A DNA stretch of 64,000 nt, taken from positions 62,001-126,000 of the forward strand of contig NZ_VCNI01000003.1 of NCBI RefSeq assembly GCF_005937185.1. The letters are read 5' to 3'. The first letter of the stretch is position 1. Every line of letters begins with the position of its first letter. Under the pieces are notes generated by a model. That model did no database searches, was not told the origin of the DNA, and was given only the letters and a program-made list of their open reading frames with translations. Below are positions 8,685-18,076 of this stretch, one piece after another. A program made the position numbers and the translations under genes. This DNA comes from Flagellimonas algicola (GTDB lineage Bacteria > Bacteroidota > Bacteroidia > Flavobacteriales > Flavobacteriaceae).

Positions 8685-9572
8685 TTACTTCTTCCAAAAA
8701 CGTCTAAGGAATATTTCTACCTCCGTACCATCTGGTTGGGTCAAAATTCCTTGGGCATCACAGGTACCGTCTCCAAAATCCAAGCTAGCAGTACTGTCAT
8801 TTCTAGAAATTTCCAGAACGCCACTCACAATAAATCTACAAGCCATTTCCCTACGCAGAGGTGTAATCACTTCCTTTACAAACTCATTGCCTTCGCGCCC
8901 AATGTAGGTACGCTTGCCCGTAATCAAGAAAACATTGTCACCCCAAAAGCCGGAGCCATAACCCTCAATCCATTCCCGGGTACGGGTACCTTCAAAAGAT
9001 GCGGTATCCCCTTCGGGCCAAGTCGCATTGAAAGAGGCATTGGCCGTACCCTGTGGGTTTCCATTTTCGTTGGAACGTACCCGTAGGATATCTGCAGAAC
9101 CTTCAACAGCTACGCCATTAAAGGTGAAATTTTCCAAAGACAGGGCTATGGCTTTGGAAGCAGCTTCCATATCCTTTTCATAGCTCAATTGGATAATCCC
9201 GGATAGTACATTTCCATTGGGCAGTTCACAGCCATCACCAAAATCAATGGTCTTTTCCCTGGTTGTGTCCGTTACTACAGTAGTAATGGTAACACAATCT
9301 GGTAAATGATCTGAAACATAGTCAAATTTGGAGGTCAAGGAGATTTCATCCGTGGCATAAACATCTTCCGCAATAGTCGTAACCTCCTCTGAAATCATTT
9401 CAGTTTCATCACTATATTGTAATTCGGTAGCAGAGATTACCTCTGTGTCCGTGTCCGTTCCATCTTCAACAGACTCTGTTTCCTCAGAACATGAGGCGGT
9501 CAGTAATAACACTGTTCCAAAAAATAGTGGGGCAATTCTTTTAAAGTTCATTTGTTTGAGACTCTTTTTCAT
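8685..9572 (-). CDS. Secreted lipoprotein of unknown function
   Basis: A 295-residue protein with a type II signal peptide (lipobox LLLTASC, Cys at about 28) followed by a Glu/Asp/Thr-rich linker, as in Bacteroidota surface lipoproteins. Two similar segments are visible in the body: a cysteine-initiated strand leading to a DFGDGC turn (about 95-115) and a second leading to DFGDGTC (about 262-272), suggesting an internal duplication with paired cysteines. No known catalytic motif was recognised. It is a single gene, convergent with accD, with its own upstream region of 175 bases shared with rpsO. Confidence 0.8.
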   Translation of the reverse strand: MKKSLKQMNFKRIAPLFFGTVLLLTASCSEETESVEDGTDTDTEVISATELQYSDETEMISEEVTTIAEDVYATDEISLTSKFDYVSDHLPDCVTITTVVTDTTREKTIDFGDGCELPNGNVLSGIIQLSYEKDMEAASKAIALSLENFTFNGVAVEGSADILRVRSNENGNPQGTANASFNATWPEGDTASFEGTRTREWIEGYGSGFWGDNVFLITGKRTYIGREGNEFVKEVITPLRREMACRFIVSGVLEISRNDSTASLDFGDGTCDAQGILTQPDGTEVEIFLRRFWKK

Positions 9573-9662
9573 AATGATTGTATTTAATGGTTTGCCTCTT
9601 TGACCTCGTATAAAGCAAAAGGTTTAATCTTCTGTTAAAATTTTTCGTTCCAAAAAAAGAGT

Positions 9663-9670
9663 TATCTTTG
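9663..9670 (+). promoter_or_regulatory. Candidate -7 box for rpsO
   Basis: TATCTTTG matches TAnnTTTG. It lies 77 bases before the rpsO ATG, leaving a leader of about 70 bases that could hold the S15 autoregulatory site known from other bacteria; no specific structure was recognised. Confidence 0.6.
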
Positions 9671-9747
9671 CACGCTGATTGCTCGTCCTGAGGATATTGA
9701 AGGAACCGACAATCGCATACATAAAAATCATTTAACTAAATATTGGA

Positions 9748-10017
9748 ATGTATTTAACGAAAGAAGTAAAAGCCGACATTTTTAAGAAGCACGGCGGCTC
9801 TGAGGGCAACACCGGTTCTACGGAAGGGCAAATTGCATTGTTTACCCACCGTATCAACCACTTGACACAACACCTAAAAAAGAACCACAAGGATTATAAC
9901 ACCGAGCGTTCTTTGGTAAAATTGGTAGGTAAAAGACGTAGTCTTTTGGATTACCTAAAGAAAAAGGATATTGAAAAATATCGTTCCTTGATCAAGGAAT
10001 TGAATATTAGAAAATAA
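9748..10017 (+). CDS. rpsO: 30S ribosomal protein S15
   Basis: The 89 residues are the standard length. Family signatures are present: the GSTEGQIALFTHRINHLTQHLKKN core that contacts 16S rRNA helices, and LVGKRRSLLDYLKKKD near the C-terminus. S15 binds the central domain of 16S rRNA early in 30S assembly. It sits before pnp, a conserved bacterial arrangement, but is separated from it here by a terminator and about 200 bases. Confidence 0.98.
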   Translation: MYLTKEVKADIFKKHGGSEGNTGSTEGQIALFTHRINHLTQHLKKNHKDYNTERSLVKLVGKRRSLLDYLKKKDIEKYRSLIKELNIRK

Positions 10018-10022
10018 AAACT

Positions 10023-10054
10023 GAAGGGGAGGCTGCGGCTTCCCCTTTTGTTTT
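10023..10054 (+). terminator. rpsO terminator
   Basis: AAGGGGA (10024-10030) pairs with TCCCCTT (10041-10047), followed by TTTGTTTT. The hairpin begins 6 bases after the rpsO stop codon. Confidence 0.8.
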
Positions 10055-10073
10055 ACAATTAAAGTCCCATTTG

Positions 10074-10081
10074 TAATTTTG
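10074..10081 (+). promoter_or_regulatory. Candidate -7 box for pnp
   Basis: TAATTTTG matches TAnnTTTG. A TTTG at 10047-10050, inside the rpsO terminator, could act as -33 but at a longer than usual spacing of 23 bases. Use of this promoter would give pnp a leader of about 130 bases. Confidence 0.45.
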
Positions 10082-10119
10082 GGCAACACAAAAAGCTACC
10101 TATAGTTTTTCATTGGTCA

Positions 10120-10170
10120 GTGCCCCAGGCACACACAACAACAACACAACCCGACCGTCCGGCAGACGGT
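10120..10170 (+). other. Two small hairpins in the pnp leader
   Basis: GTGCC-CCA-GGCAC (10120-10132) and ACCGTC-CGGCA-GACGGT (10154-10170) are both perfect stems in the region between the candidate pnp promoter and start codon, separated by an unstructured ACAACAACACAACC tract. Neither is followed by a T-run. In E. coli, pnp controls itself through a structured leader; the analogy here is inference. Confidence 0.5.
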
Positions 10171-10218
10171 AGACCAAATGTTTAACGACCCGTATTATTT
10201 TCGGGTAAGATATTATTT

Positions 10219-12441
10219 ATGATTCCAAAAACTTTTAAAGAGGTCATAGACCTTGGTGACGGTAGAGAGATTTCTATTGAAACCGGAAAACTGGCAAAAC
10301 AGGCCCATGGCTCTGTTGTTGTCCAATCAGGCAAATGTATGTTGTTATGTACCGTTGTCTCCAACTACAAACAAAGCGATGTAGATTTCCTTCCTCTTAC
10401 GGTGGATTATCGCGAAAAATTTGCCGCTGCTGGACGTTATCCAGGCGGTTTCTTCAAGCGTGAAGCCAGACCCAGTGATGGTGAGGTATTGACCATGCGT
10501 TTGGTAGACAGGGTTTTACGACCTTTGTTCCCTAAAGATTATCATTCTGAAACCCAGGTGATGATCCAACTGATGTCCCATGACGAAGATGTGATGCCAG
10601 ATGCCATGGCGGGACTTGCTGCCTCTGCGGCCATCCAACTTTCAGATTTTCCATTTGAGTGTGCTATCTCCGAAGCGAGAGTTGGTCGTGTTAATGGTGA
10701 ATTCATCATTAACCCTACAAGGGAACAGCTAAAAGAATCCGACATTGATATGATGATTGGTGCCTCTGCCGATTCTGTGATGATGGTTGAAGGTGAAATG
10801 AAAGAGATTTCTGAAGAAGAAATGACGGAAGCTATCAAATTTGCACATGAAGCCATTAAAGTTCAATGTGCCGCTCAAATAAAATTAGCTGAAGCCTTCG
10901 GAAAGAAAGAAGTACGGGAATATGAGCCCGAGCAAGAAGATGAAGATTTAGCCAAAAAAGTATATGACCTTACCTATGATAAGGTCTATGCCATTGCCAA
11001 AGCAGGTTCTGCCAAGCATGAGCGCAGTGCTGCTTTTGACGCTATTAAAGAAGAGGTAAAAGCAACATTTTCTGAAGAAGAATTGGAAGAAATTGGAGAC
11101 TTGGTCACCAAATACTTTTACAAAGCGGAAAAAGAAGCTGTTCGTAATCTTACCCTGGAAGAAGGACTGCGTTTGGATGGCCGTAAGACCGATGAAATTA
11201 GACCAATTTGGTGTGAAATCGATTATTTGCCGTCTGTTCATGGTTCTTCCATCTTTACCAGAGGGGAAACACAGGCCTTGGCAACGGTAACGCTTGGAAC
11301 TTCACGAGAGGCCAATCAAATTGATATGCCGTCTTTTGAAGGTGAAGAAACATTTTACCTGCACTACAACTTCCCTCCTTTTTCAACAGGAGAGGCAAGA
11401 CCTATTCGTGGTACATCCCGTAGGGAGGTAGGTCACGGAAACTTGGCCCAGCGTGCCCTAAAAGGAATGATTCCAGAAGATTGTCCGTATACTGTAAGAG
11501 TTGTTTCTGAAGTTTTGGAATCCAATGGTTCTTCCTCAATGGCAACGGTGTGTTCCGGTACTATGGCCTTGATGGATGCAGGTGTTCAGTTGAAGAAGCC
11601 GGTTTCCGGTATTGCCATGGGATTAATTTCCGATGCTGAGTCAGGTAAATATGCTGTTCTATCCGATATCTTAGGTGATGAGGACCACTTGGGAGATATG
11701 GACTTTAAAGTAACAGGTACCGCAGATGGAATTACCGCTTGTCAGATGGACATCAAGGTAAAAGGACTGTCCTACGAGATTTTGGTAAAGGCATTGATGC
11801 AAGCCAAAGATGGTAGATTGCATATCCTTGAAAAACTGACGGATACTATCGCTGCTCCTAACGCCGACGTTAAATCGTACGCTCCAAAAATTGTTACCAA
11901 GATTATTCCAGGTGAATATATCGGTGCGGTAATTGGTTCTGGAGGAAAAGTGATTCAAGAATTGCAGAAAGAGACCAATACTACCATTGTTATCAATGAA
12001 GATCCCGATACTGAAGAAGGTATCGTAGAAATTTTAGGTACAGGTCAAGATGGCATTGATGCCGTAATTGCTAAAATCGATGCTTTAATGTTTAAGCCAG
12101 AAGTCGGTAGCGTTTACGAAGTAAAAGTGATCAAAATGCTCGACTTTGGTGCTGTGGTTGAATATATGGAAGCCCCAGGAAATGAAGTCTTGCTTCACGT
12201 TTCTGAATTGGCTTGGGAACGTACCGAAAATGTTTCCGATGTGGTGAACATGGGAGATGTATTTGACGTGAAGTACTTCGGTCTTGATCCAAGAACCAGA
12301 AAAGAAAAGGTTTCCAGAAAGGCCCTTTTGCCAAAACCAGAAGGTTACAAAGAACGTCCACCAAGAAATGATCGCGGTGGAGATCGAAGAGGTGGAGATC
12401 GTAGAAGAGACAATCGAGATAGAAAACCCAGAAGAGACTAA
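10219..12441 (+). CDS. pnp: Polyribonucleotide nucleotidyltransferase
   Basis: PNPase degrades RNA 3'-5' phosphorolytically and is a core RNA-turnover enzyme. The 740 residues show the expected order: first RNase PH domain (about 10-145), helical linker, second RNase PH domain (about 310-545, with FTRGETQAL and the [18 protein letters not shown] active-site region), KH domain with [12 protein letters not shown] (about 572-583), and S1 domain (about 622-695). The C-terminal 40 residues are an Arg/Gly/Asp-rich tail with repeated RGGDRR units, probably an RNA- or protein-binding extension. It is monocistronic between two terminators. Confidence 0.98.
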   Translation: MIPKTFKEVIDLGDGREISIETGKLAKQAHGSVVVQSGKCMLLCTVVSNYKQSDVDFLPLTVDYREKFAAAGRYPGGFFKREARPSDGEVLTMRLVDRVLRPLFPKDYHSETQVMIQLMSHDEDVMPDAMAGLAASAAIQLSDFPFECAISEARVGRVNGEFIINPTREQLKESDIDMMIGASADSVMMVEGEMKEISEEEMTEAIKFAHEAIKVQCAAQIKLAEAFGKKEVREYEPEQEDEDLAKKVYDLTYDKVYAIAKAGSAKHERSAAFDAIKEEVKATFSEEELEEIGDLVTKYFYKAEKEAVRNLTLEEGLRLDGRKTDEIRPIWCEIDYLPSVHGSSIFTRGETQALATVTLGTSREANQIDMPSFEGEETFYLHYNFPPFSTGEARPIRGTSRREVGHGNLAQRALKGMIPEDCPYTVRVVSEVLESNGSSSMATVCSGTMALMDAGVQLKKPVSGIAMGLISDAESGKYAVLSDILGDEDHLGDMDFKVTGTADGITACQMDIKVKGLSYEILVKALMQAKDGRLHILEKLTDTIAAPNADVKSYAPKIVTKIIPGEYIGAVIGSGGKVIQELQKETNTTIVINEDPDTEEGIVEILGTGQDGIDAVIAKIDALMFKPEVGSVYEVKVIKMLDFGAVVEYMEAPGNEVLLHVSELAWERTENVSDVVNMGDVFDVKYFGLDPRTRKEKVSRKALLPKPEGYKERPPRNDRGGDRRGGDRRRDNRDRKPRRD

Positions 12442-12466
12442 TTTTTAGTCAAATAGCAGAATTTAA

Positions 12467-12497
12467 AGGCTCCGAGCATCGCTTGGGGCCTTTTTTA
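12467..12497 (+). terminator. pnp terminator
   Basis: AGGCTCCGAGC (12467-12477), loop ATC, then GCTTGGGGCCT (12481-12491): an 11-bp stem with two G-T pairs, followed directly by TTTTTT. Confidence 0.88.
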
Positions 12498-12601
12498 CAA
12501 CAAAAATCCAAATAAACTTTACCAAATTGTAACTTTTTGCAATTTCCTACGTATAACTTAATGAGCTTCGGTTCTAAAATTATAAAAGAAGGGAAAATTA
12601 G

Positions 12602-13465
12602 ATGAGACAGTTAAAGATCACAAAACAGGTTACCAATAGGGAAACCGCATCGTTGGACAAGTATTTGCAGGAAATCGGTAAGGTGGATTTGATCACCGCC
12701 GATGAGGAAGTGGAACTGGCACAACGAATCAAAGCGGGAGACCAGATAGCCTTGGAAAAATTAACTAAAGCCAACCTCAGGTTCGTGGTTTCGGTCGCAA
12801 AACAGTACCAAAACCAAGGATTGACCCTTCCTGATTTGATCAATGAAGGAAACCTGGGACTCATCAAAGCCGCTCAGCGATTTGATGAAACCCGTGGATT
12901 TAAGTTTATTTCGTACGCCGTTTGGTGGATTCGTCAGTCTATTCTACAGGCATTGGCAGAGCAGTCCCGTATTGTTCGCCTGCCTTTGAACAAGATTGGT
13001 TCCATCAACAAGATTAATAAAACCTTTGCCTTTTTGGAGCAAGCTCATGAGCGTGTTCCTTCTGCTGAGGAAATTGCCAAGGAATTGGACATGACCGTGG
13101 AAGATGTGAAGCAGTCCTTGAAAAACTCAGGACGACACGTATCTATGGACGCCCCATTGATTGACGGGGAAGATTCCAACCTATACGATGTACTAAGAAG
13201 TGGGGAATCCCCAAATCCGGATAAAGAATTGTTGCATGAGTCCTTGCGCACAGAGATTGAGCGTGCGTTGGAGACCTTGACGCCAAGAGAGGCTGATGTT
13301 ATTCGTCTTTATTTTGGTTTGGCAGGGCAACATTCCATGACCTTGGAAGAAATTGGTGAAACTTTTGATCTAACCAGGGAAAGGGTTCGCCAGATTAAGG
13401 AAAAAGCGATTAGAAGGTTAAAACATACCTCTAGAAGCAAGATTTTAAAGACTTATTTGGGATAA
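12602..13465 (+). CDS. rpoD: Primary RNA polymerase sigma factor RpoD (short Bacteroidota form)
   Basis: Housekeeping sigma-70. The 287 residues lack region 1.1, as is normal for Bacteroidota, and start near region 1.2 ([21 protein letters not shown]). Region 2 is well conserved ([34 protein letters not shown], then [14 protein letters not shown] in 2.3-2.4). Region 4 ends with [29 protein letters not shown]. This protein would read the TAnnTTTG promoters found throughout the window. It is flanked by the pnp terminator and its own. Confidence 0.97.
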   Translation: MRQLKITKQVTNRETASLDKYLQEIGKVDLITADEEVELAQRIKAGDQIALEKLTKANLRFVVSVAKQYQNQGLTLPDLINEGNLGLIKAAQRFDETRGFKFISYAVWWIRQSILQALAEQSRIVRLPLNKIGSINKINKTFAFLEQAHERVPSAEEIAKELDMTVEDVKQSLKNSGRHVSMDAPLIDGEDSNLYDVLRSGESPNPDKELLHESLRTEIERALETLTPREADVIRLYFGLAGQHSMTLEEIGETFDLTRERVRQIKEKAIRRLKHTSRSKILKTYLG

Positions 13466-13481
13466 CTATAAGATTATCCGC

Positions 13482-13539
13482 ACAAATTACAGTTAAATAA
13501 ACGCCAAATTGTTTTTTTGGCAAGAAAGTTGTAATTTGT
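13482..13539 (+). other. Nested inverted repeats in the rpoD 3' region
   Basis: ACAAATTAC (13482-13490) pairs with GTAATTTGT (13531-13539) around an inner hairpin GCCAAA (13503-13508)/TTTGGC (13516-13521). It lies between the rpoD stop and the terminator. It may be a 3'UTR structure or processing site; no known RNA family was recognised. Confidence 0.4.
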
Positions 13540-13587
13540 AAACCTACAACAGTTTATCATGACTGTTCGTTTTTTGATTGATGAATA

Positions 13588-13615
13588 AACTCCGGCTGAT
13601 TACCGGAGTTTTTTC
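13588..13615 (+). terminator. rpoD terminator
   Basis: AACTCCGG (13588-13595), 7-base loop, CCGGAGTT (13603-13610), then TTTT. Confidence 0.9.
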
Positions 13616-13710
13616 ATTTTATCCCTTTCCATTCCCGTCAAGAAATGAACATTTAGCGCTACAAACGGGTTATCTACGGTCCAAATTCCCAATAAATGGG
13701 TGCTAATTCG

Positions 13711-13718
13711 TAATTTTC
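13711..13718 (+). promoter_or_regulatory. Candidate -7 box for the LytS/LytTR pair
   Basis: TAATTTTC matches TAnnTTTG at 7 of 8 positions and lies 38 bases before the ATG at 13757. It lies downstream of an in-frame GTG at 13700, which supports the later start. Confidence 0.35.
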
Positions 13719-13756
13719 GCACCGTTTATGATATTCAAAAAGTATTGTCCAAACTC

Positions 13757-14821
13757 ATGATAGACAAGGTACTATATACAAAAAACAGGATTTACTACCA
13801 CCTGCTGTTTTGGTTGGGGTACATTTTGTTTTTTACTGTTTTTTGGGGCAGTTATGAAGACAATTACTTTGATCAGTTTCTACAAGTATTGTTTCTCCTC
13901 CCTTGGAAAATAATCCCTACCTACATTACATTGTATTACCTGATGCCCAAATACTTGTATCACAAGAAAATGGGCATGTACATCCTGCTTTCCGTAATCT
14001 TGGCCATCAGTATGGCGCTGATTGACCGGTATATGACATGGCGATACATCTATCAATGGTTCTATTACGATGAAGGGCATTGGAAAGATCCTGTCTGGTA
14101 TTTTCCCAAGATCCTGAACTCCCTAATTAGGGTTTATACGCCTGTTTTTGTGGCCATGTCCATTAAATTGCAACGTTTCTTTTATCAAAAGGATCAAATC
14201 AACAAGGCTTTGGAGAAGGAAAAAGTGGAAACGGAACTTAAATTTCTTAAGGCCCAGATCCATCCCCATTTTCTATTTAATACTCTCAACAGTATTTACT
14301 CTTTGTCCTTGGCGAAATCTACCAAGACCCCAGATGCCGTACTCGGATTGTCCAAGTTCTTGGATTATATGCTATACGATTGCAACGATAAGTTCATTAC
14401 CGTAGACAAAGAGTGGGAGCAACTGATGAATTTGGTGGAATTGGAGCGACTGCGTTATGGTGACCAACTTTCCATTTCTGCTACCATTAAGGATGACAAC
14501 AAAGAAAGTCTCATTCCACCTTTACTTCTCCTCCCTTTTGTAGAAAATGCATTTAAACATGGCGCGGATAGTCTGCTCTCGGATTCTTGGATTAAAATAG
14601 ACCTTAAACTGGAAAACCAACAAATGCAGTTCATGGTTGAAAACAGTAAAGCAACAACAGATTTGGAAGAGAGTTTGGACAGCGATAAAAATATTGGTCT
14701 AAAAAATGTAAAGCGACGCTTAGATCTTTTCTTCCCTGAAAAGCATGAACTAAAAATTTTAGAGGAACCGGACAGCTTTTTGGTGAAATTGGAAATTGAC
14801 CTTAGCGACATAAGTTCCTAA
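13757..14821 (+). CDS. LytS-type sensor histidine kinase (His_kinase family)
   Basis: About 354 residues: four hydrophobic membrane segments in the N-terminal half (starting YYHLLFWLGYILFFTVF), a short coiled region, then the His_kinase domain with the phosphoacceptor box QIHPHFLFNTLNSIYSL and an ATP-binding domain with PLLLLPFVENAFKHGA (N box) and KNIGLKNVKRRLDL (G box). This is the LytS/YehU type common in Bacteroidota. The start at 13757 was chosen over GTG 13700 because the candidate promoter lies between them. Its response regulator begins 14 bases after the stop. Confidence 0.9.
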   Translation: MIDKVLYTKNRIYYHLLFWLGYILFFTVFWGSYEDNYFDQFLQVLFLLPWKIIPTYITLYYLMPKYLYHKKMGMYILLSVILAISMALIDRYMTWRYIYQWFYYDEGHWKDPVWYFPKILNSLIRVYTPVFVAMSIKLQRFFYQKDQINKALEKEKVETELKFLKAQIHPHFLFNTLNSIYSLSLAKSTKTPDAVLGLSKFLDYMLYDCNDKFITVDKEWEQLMNLVELERLRYGDQLSISATIKDDNKESLIPPLLLLPFVENAFKHGADSLLSDSWIKIDLKLENQQMQFMVENSKATTDLEESLDSDKNIGLKNVKRRLDLFFPEKHELKILEEPDSFLVKLEIDLSDISS

Positions 14822-14835
14822 CTTCGTATCAGAAT

Positions 14836-15585
14836 ATGATCGCAAAAATCAAATGTATTATTGTTGATGACGAGCCTTTGGCCAGGGACGTATTGGAAGG
14901 GTATGCCAAACAAATTGACCAGTTGGAGGTTGTGGCGGTATGCGCCAATGCAGTTGAAGCCTTTGGCCACCTTCAAAATGAGCAAATTGATTTGGTTTTT
15001 TTGGACATAAAAATGCCCAAAATCAATGGTTTGGAGCTATTGGAATCCCTAAATCCCGCACCCTTGGTAGTGTTTACCACGGCGTATCGGGAATTTGCCA
15101 TCAAGGCTTTTGAACTGGATGCCATAGATTACCTGCTAAAACCCATATCGCTCAGCAGGTTTATGAAAACCGTTGCCAAGGCCAATAAGTACTTGAATGG
15201 CGCAAATGGTCAAGGATCCAGCGAATCCGTCCAAGAAACATCAAACCCCAACCCTGCTTCAGAGGAACCCGAATTGTTATACATCAAAGCACAACGGAAA
15301 ATTGTAAAGCTGGACTTAACGGACATAAGCTACTTGGAGAGTTTGAACGACAAAGTCATTATTCACACATCAAAATCCCAGATTCAGACTACCCAACGTA
15401 TTGGGTATCTAGCAGAAAAATTGCCGAAAAATCATTTCATAAGAACCCACAGGTCCTTTATTGTCAGATTGGATAAGGTCACGGCTTTCAATAGTATCAT
15501 GGTGGAGGTAGACGGGAAGGAACTTCCCATCGGTAGGAATTACCGATCCCACGCGCTTGATGTTTTACAGAAAAAATCCAGCTAA
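14836..15585 (+). CDS. LytTR-family response regulator
   Basis: A 249-residue regulator: receiver domain (residues 1-120) with acidic pair Asp11-Asp12, phosphoacceptor Asp57 in FLDIKMP, conserved Thr (FTTAY) and Lys (LLKPI), then a linker rich in Ser/Pro/Glu and a C-terminal LytTR DNA-binding domain (about 150-249: YIKAQRKIVKLDL, ISYLESLNDKVIIHT, FIRTHRSFIVRLDKV). It is encoded directly behind its probable kinase. LytTR regulators usually bind paired direct repeats; no target sites were identified. Confidence 0.93.
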   Translation: MIAKIKCIIVDDEPLARDVLEGYAKQIDQLEVVAVCANAVEAFGHLQNEQIDLVFLDIKMPKINGLELLESLNPAPLVVFTTAYREFAIKAFELDAIDYLLKPISLSRFMKTVAKANKYLNGANGQGSSESVQETSNPNPASEEPELLYIKAQRKIVKLDLTDISYLESLNDKVIIHTSKSQIQTTQRIGYLAEKLPKNHFIRTHRSFIVRLDKVTAFNSIMVEVDGKELPIGRNYRSHALDVLQKKSS

Positions 15586-15799
15586 CATACCTTTAACTTT
15601 TAGGGCTTTTTACTGTTAAGCATTCCTTAATTCGGCCCCAAACGGGCTTTCATTTACGTTTTCAGCCTGTTTTCTGTTGTTTTCGGCGCCAAACTGCCCT
15701 TAAGTGTCATTTACGCGTACCCACCCTTCATTCCCAAGAAGCACTTGTTATTGCCTAAATCGAGGTGGTTCTTTGATATCATCAAAAAACGAATGGTCC
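15586..15799. other. Non-coding spacer upstream of the DUF5916 gene
   Basis: The 214-base stretch has T-rich words (GTTTTC repeated near 15659-15685) and a CCCCAAACGGG hairpin-like sequence near 15632. No exact TAnnTTTG box was seen. An open frame crosses it in phase with the downstream gene but lacks a plausible start or protein-like composition. Confidence 0.3.
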
Positions 15800-18013
15800 A
15801 TGAAAACCATCTGGCCAAACCTTCTTTTATTAATTCCAATACTTGGTTTTTCCCAAAACGGCAGTGTCGATACAAGGGCGCAATACCAATACCACATCAA
15901 AAAAACCACGCATCCTATTGCCTTGGATGCTGCCGTAGGGGAAAATGAATGGGACAATCATATGCCGGTGAGCCAATTTTTCAATCATTGGCCCTCGGAT
16001 GTAGGCCAGGCCCAAAATCAAACAGAAGTAAAACTCACCTATGATGATCAGAACCTTTACCTTTTGGCCAAGTGTTTTGACAATGGGGAACGTATTGTGC
16101 AATCCCTGGTAAGGGATAGCGATGAAGATTACTGGGGCAGTGATAATTTCTCCCTGGTGCTGGATCCAGTGAACACCAAGCAAAGCGGATTCTTTTTTGG
16201 GGTTACTGCAGGTGGCGCCGAAACAGAAGGTAGCCTAACCATTGAGGGATCCCTGACCTGGCTTTCTGAAAATTGGGACAATAAATGGGCCTCTAAAACC
16301 GCCCAGTATCCTGGATACTGGCTTGTTGAGATGGCCATTCCCTTTAAAACCTTGCGCTACAACCCAAACCAAAGTACTTGGGGCATCAATTTTGTTCGTG
16401 GGGACAAACAAAACAACGCTTACACCACATGGACACAGTTTCCTGTAAATTTTAACGGTATAAGCATGAATTATATGGGTTCCCTGCATTGGGACCGAAG
16501 TCCAGAAAAAGCGAAAGGCACTTTTATTTTTAATCCTTATGTGACCTCCTCATCCATTCGCGATTATGAAGATGGTGAAGAATTGGAAGCGCAGTTGAAC
16601 AGCGATTTGGGTGGGGAAGTCAAAATTGCACTGACCAGTAACCTTAATTTAGATTTAACCCTATTTCCCGATTTTTCCAATGCCGATGTAGATCAACAAG
16701 TGACCAATATAACCCGTTTCAATATATTCCTCCCGGAACAGCGAAACTTTTTTCTGGAAAACAATGACGTGTTCTCCAATTTTGGAACCTATGACGTAAA
16801 ACCCTTCTTCTCCAGAAGAATTGGTATTATGGACGGGGAAGCCATTCCCATTGATTTTGGAGGGCGATTAACGGGTAACATCTCCCCTAATCTTCGGATT
16901 GGGGTAATGAACGTACAAACCCGGCAAACCGGAGAGTTTGCCGCCCAAAACTATAGTGTTGGTGCATTTCAACAGAAAGTTTTGAAACGGTCCGTGATCA
17001 AAGGGATCTTTATCAACAGGCAGGCAACCAGCAATACCCAAGAATTGGAGTACTCCAGAAATGCCGGATTGGAGTTCAGTTATGTGTCCGAAAGTGGGAA
17101 ACTGAACACTACTTTCTTGTACCATACCTCCACTACCCCTGAAAATTACAAAGACACCCACTTCTACGGTTTTGATGGTTACTATAGCTCAAAACGCCTG
17201 CGAACGGGTTGGACACTGAACATTGTTGGGGACAATTATATCACAGAATTGGGGATCAATCCGCGATTGGAGAACTACAATGCAGAAACCGAAGAAACCG
17301 TGCGCTTGGGTTACACTTTGATTAACCCATGGCTGCGCTACCTAACATTTGTGGAAGATGAAAACAAAAAATTAAACTATCACGGGCTTAGGACATGGCA
17401 TAACCTCTATCTCAATTCGGACGGAACTTTTAACGAGAGCCAAAACAATGTAGGATGGGACTTTGAATATCGGAATACAGCACGGATGATCGTGCTTGCC
17501 CGTTTTAGAAAAGTGGACCTGATGTTTCCCACATCACTACTGGGAGATGATTTTACGCCCATTCCAATCGGGGAATACAATTTTCCATGGGGAGAGCTGC
17601 GCTATAGTTCGGATGTACGTAAAAAGTTTGTCTGGAAAGCCAATCTTGCCTACGGCCAATTCTTCAATGGAACACGTAACGGGGCCATGGTTGAAGGCTC
17701 GTTCCGGTTAAGACCTTGGGGTAGTTTTGGGCTTACATACGATTACAACGACATCCGTCTGGCCGAAGGCTATGGTGAGGATAAGATTCATCTCATGCGA
17801 TTCAACGGCGACATTAGTTTTTCCAACAAACTATTTCTTCGCAATGTAGTACAGTACAATACCCAAGGAGACAACGTGAGCGTTTTCTCCCGTCTTCAAT
17901 GGCGTTATAGTCCCATGTCGGACATTTTCCTGATCTATAATGAAAACCATGATACTGCTGGATTGGGCATCAAAAACAGATCTGTGGTACTGAAAGTCAC
18001 CTACTGGCTATAG
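15800..18013 (+). CDS. DUF5916 protein: CBM9-like domain plus outer-membrane barrel
   Basis: About 737 residues from the start at 15800, which gives a signal peptide (MKTIWPNLLLLIPILGFSQ). The N-terminal part (about 25-215) resembles a CBM9-like beta-sandwich domain (IALDAAVGENEWDN, TEVKLTYDDQNLYLLAKCFD, YWGSDNFSLVLD). The rest looks like a DUF5916 beta-barrel with FLPEQRNFFLENNDVFSNFG and FFSRRIG, ending in aromatic strands (LKVTYWL). Such proteins are common outer-membrane proteins of Bacteroidota with no assigned substrate. Its position after a LytS/LytTR pair may hint at regulation; that is inference. Confidence 0.82.
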   Translation: MKTIWPNLLLLIPILGFSQNGSVDTRAQYQYHIKKTTHPIALDAAVGENEWDNHMPVSQFFNHWPSDVGQAQNQTEVKLTYDDQNLYLLAKCFDNGERIVQSLVRDSDEDYWGSDNFSLVLDPVNTKQSGFFFGVTAGGAETEGSLTIEGSLTWLSENWDNKWASKTAQYPGYWLVEMAIPFKTLRYNPNQSTWGINFVRGDKQNNAYTTWTQFPVNFNGISMNYMGSLHWDRSPEKAKGTFIFNPYVTSSSIRDYEDGEELEAQLNSDLGGEVKIALTSNLNLDLTLFPDFSNADVDQQVTNITRFNIFLPEQRNFFLENNDVFSNFGTYDVKPFFSRRIGIMDGEAIPIDFGGRLTGNISPNLRIGVMNVQTRQTGEFAAQNYSVGAFQQKVLKRSVIKGIFINRQATSNTQELEYSRNAGLEFSYVSESGKLNTTFLYHTSTTPENYKDTHFYGFDGYYSSKRLRTGWTLNIVGDNYITELGINPRLENYNAETEETVRLGYTLINPWLRYLTFVEDENKKLNYHGLRTWHNLYLNSDGTFNESQNNVGWDFEYRNTARMIVLARFRKVDLMFPTSLLGDDFTPIPIGEYNFPWGELRYSSDVRKKFVWKANLAYGQFFNGTRNGAMVEGSFRLRPWGSFGLTYDYNDIRLAEGYGEDKIHLMRFNGDISFSNKLFLRNVVQYNTQGDNVSVFSRLQWRYSPMSDIFLIYNENHDTAGLGIKNRSVVLKVTYWL

Positions 18014-18052
18014 TAAACTTTACCCCTGTGGTTTAAAGCCAGATCATTTCGC

Positions 18053-18060
18053 TATTTTTG
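18053..18060 (+). promoter_or_regulatory. Candidate -7 box for rpe-ypdA
   Basis: TATTTTTG matches TAnnTTTG and lies 16 bases before the rpe ATG, with TTTA about 17 bases upstream of it. Confidence 0.5.
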
Positions 18061-18076
18061 TGTAAGTTTTATTCCG

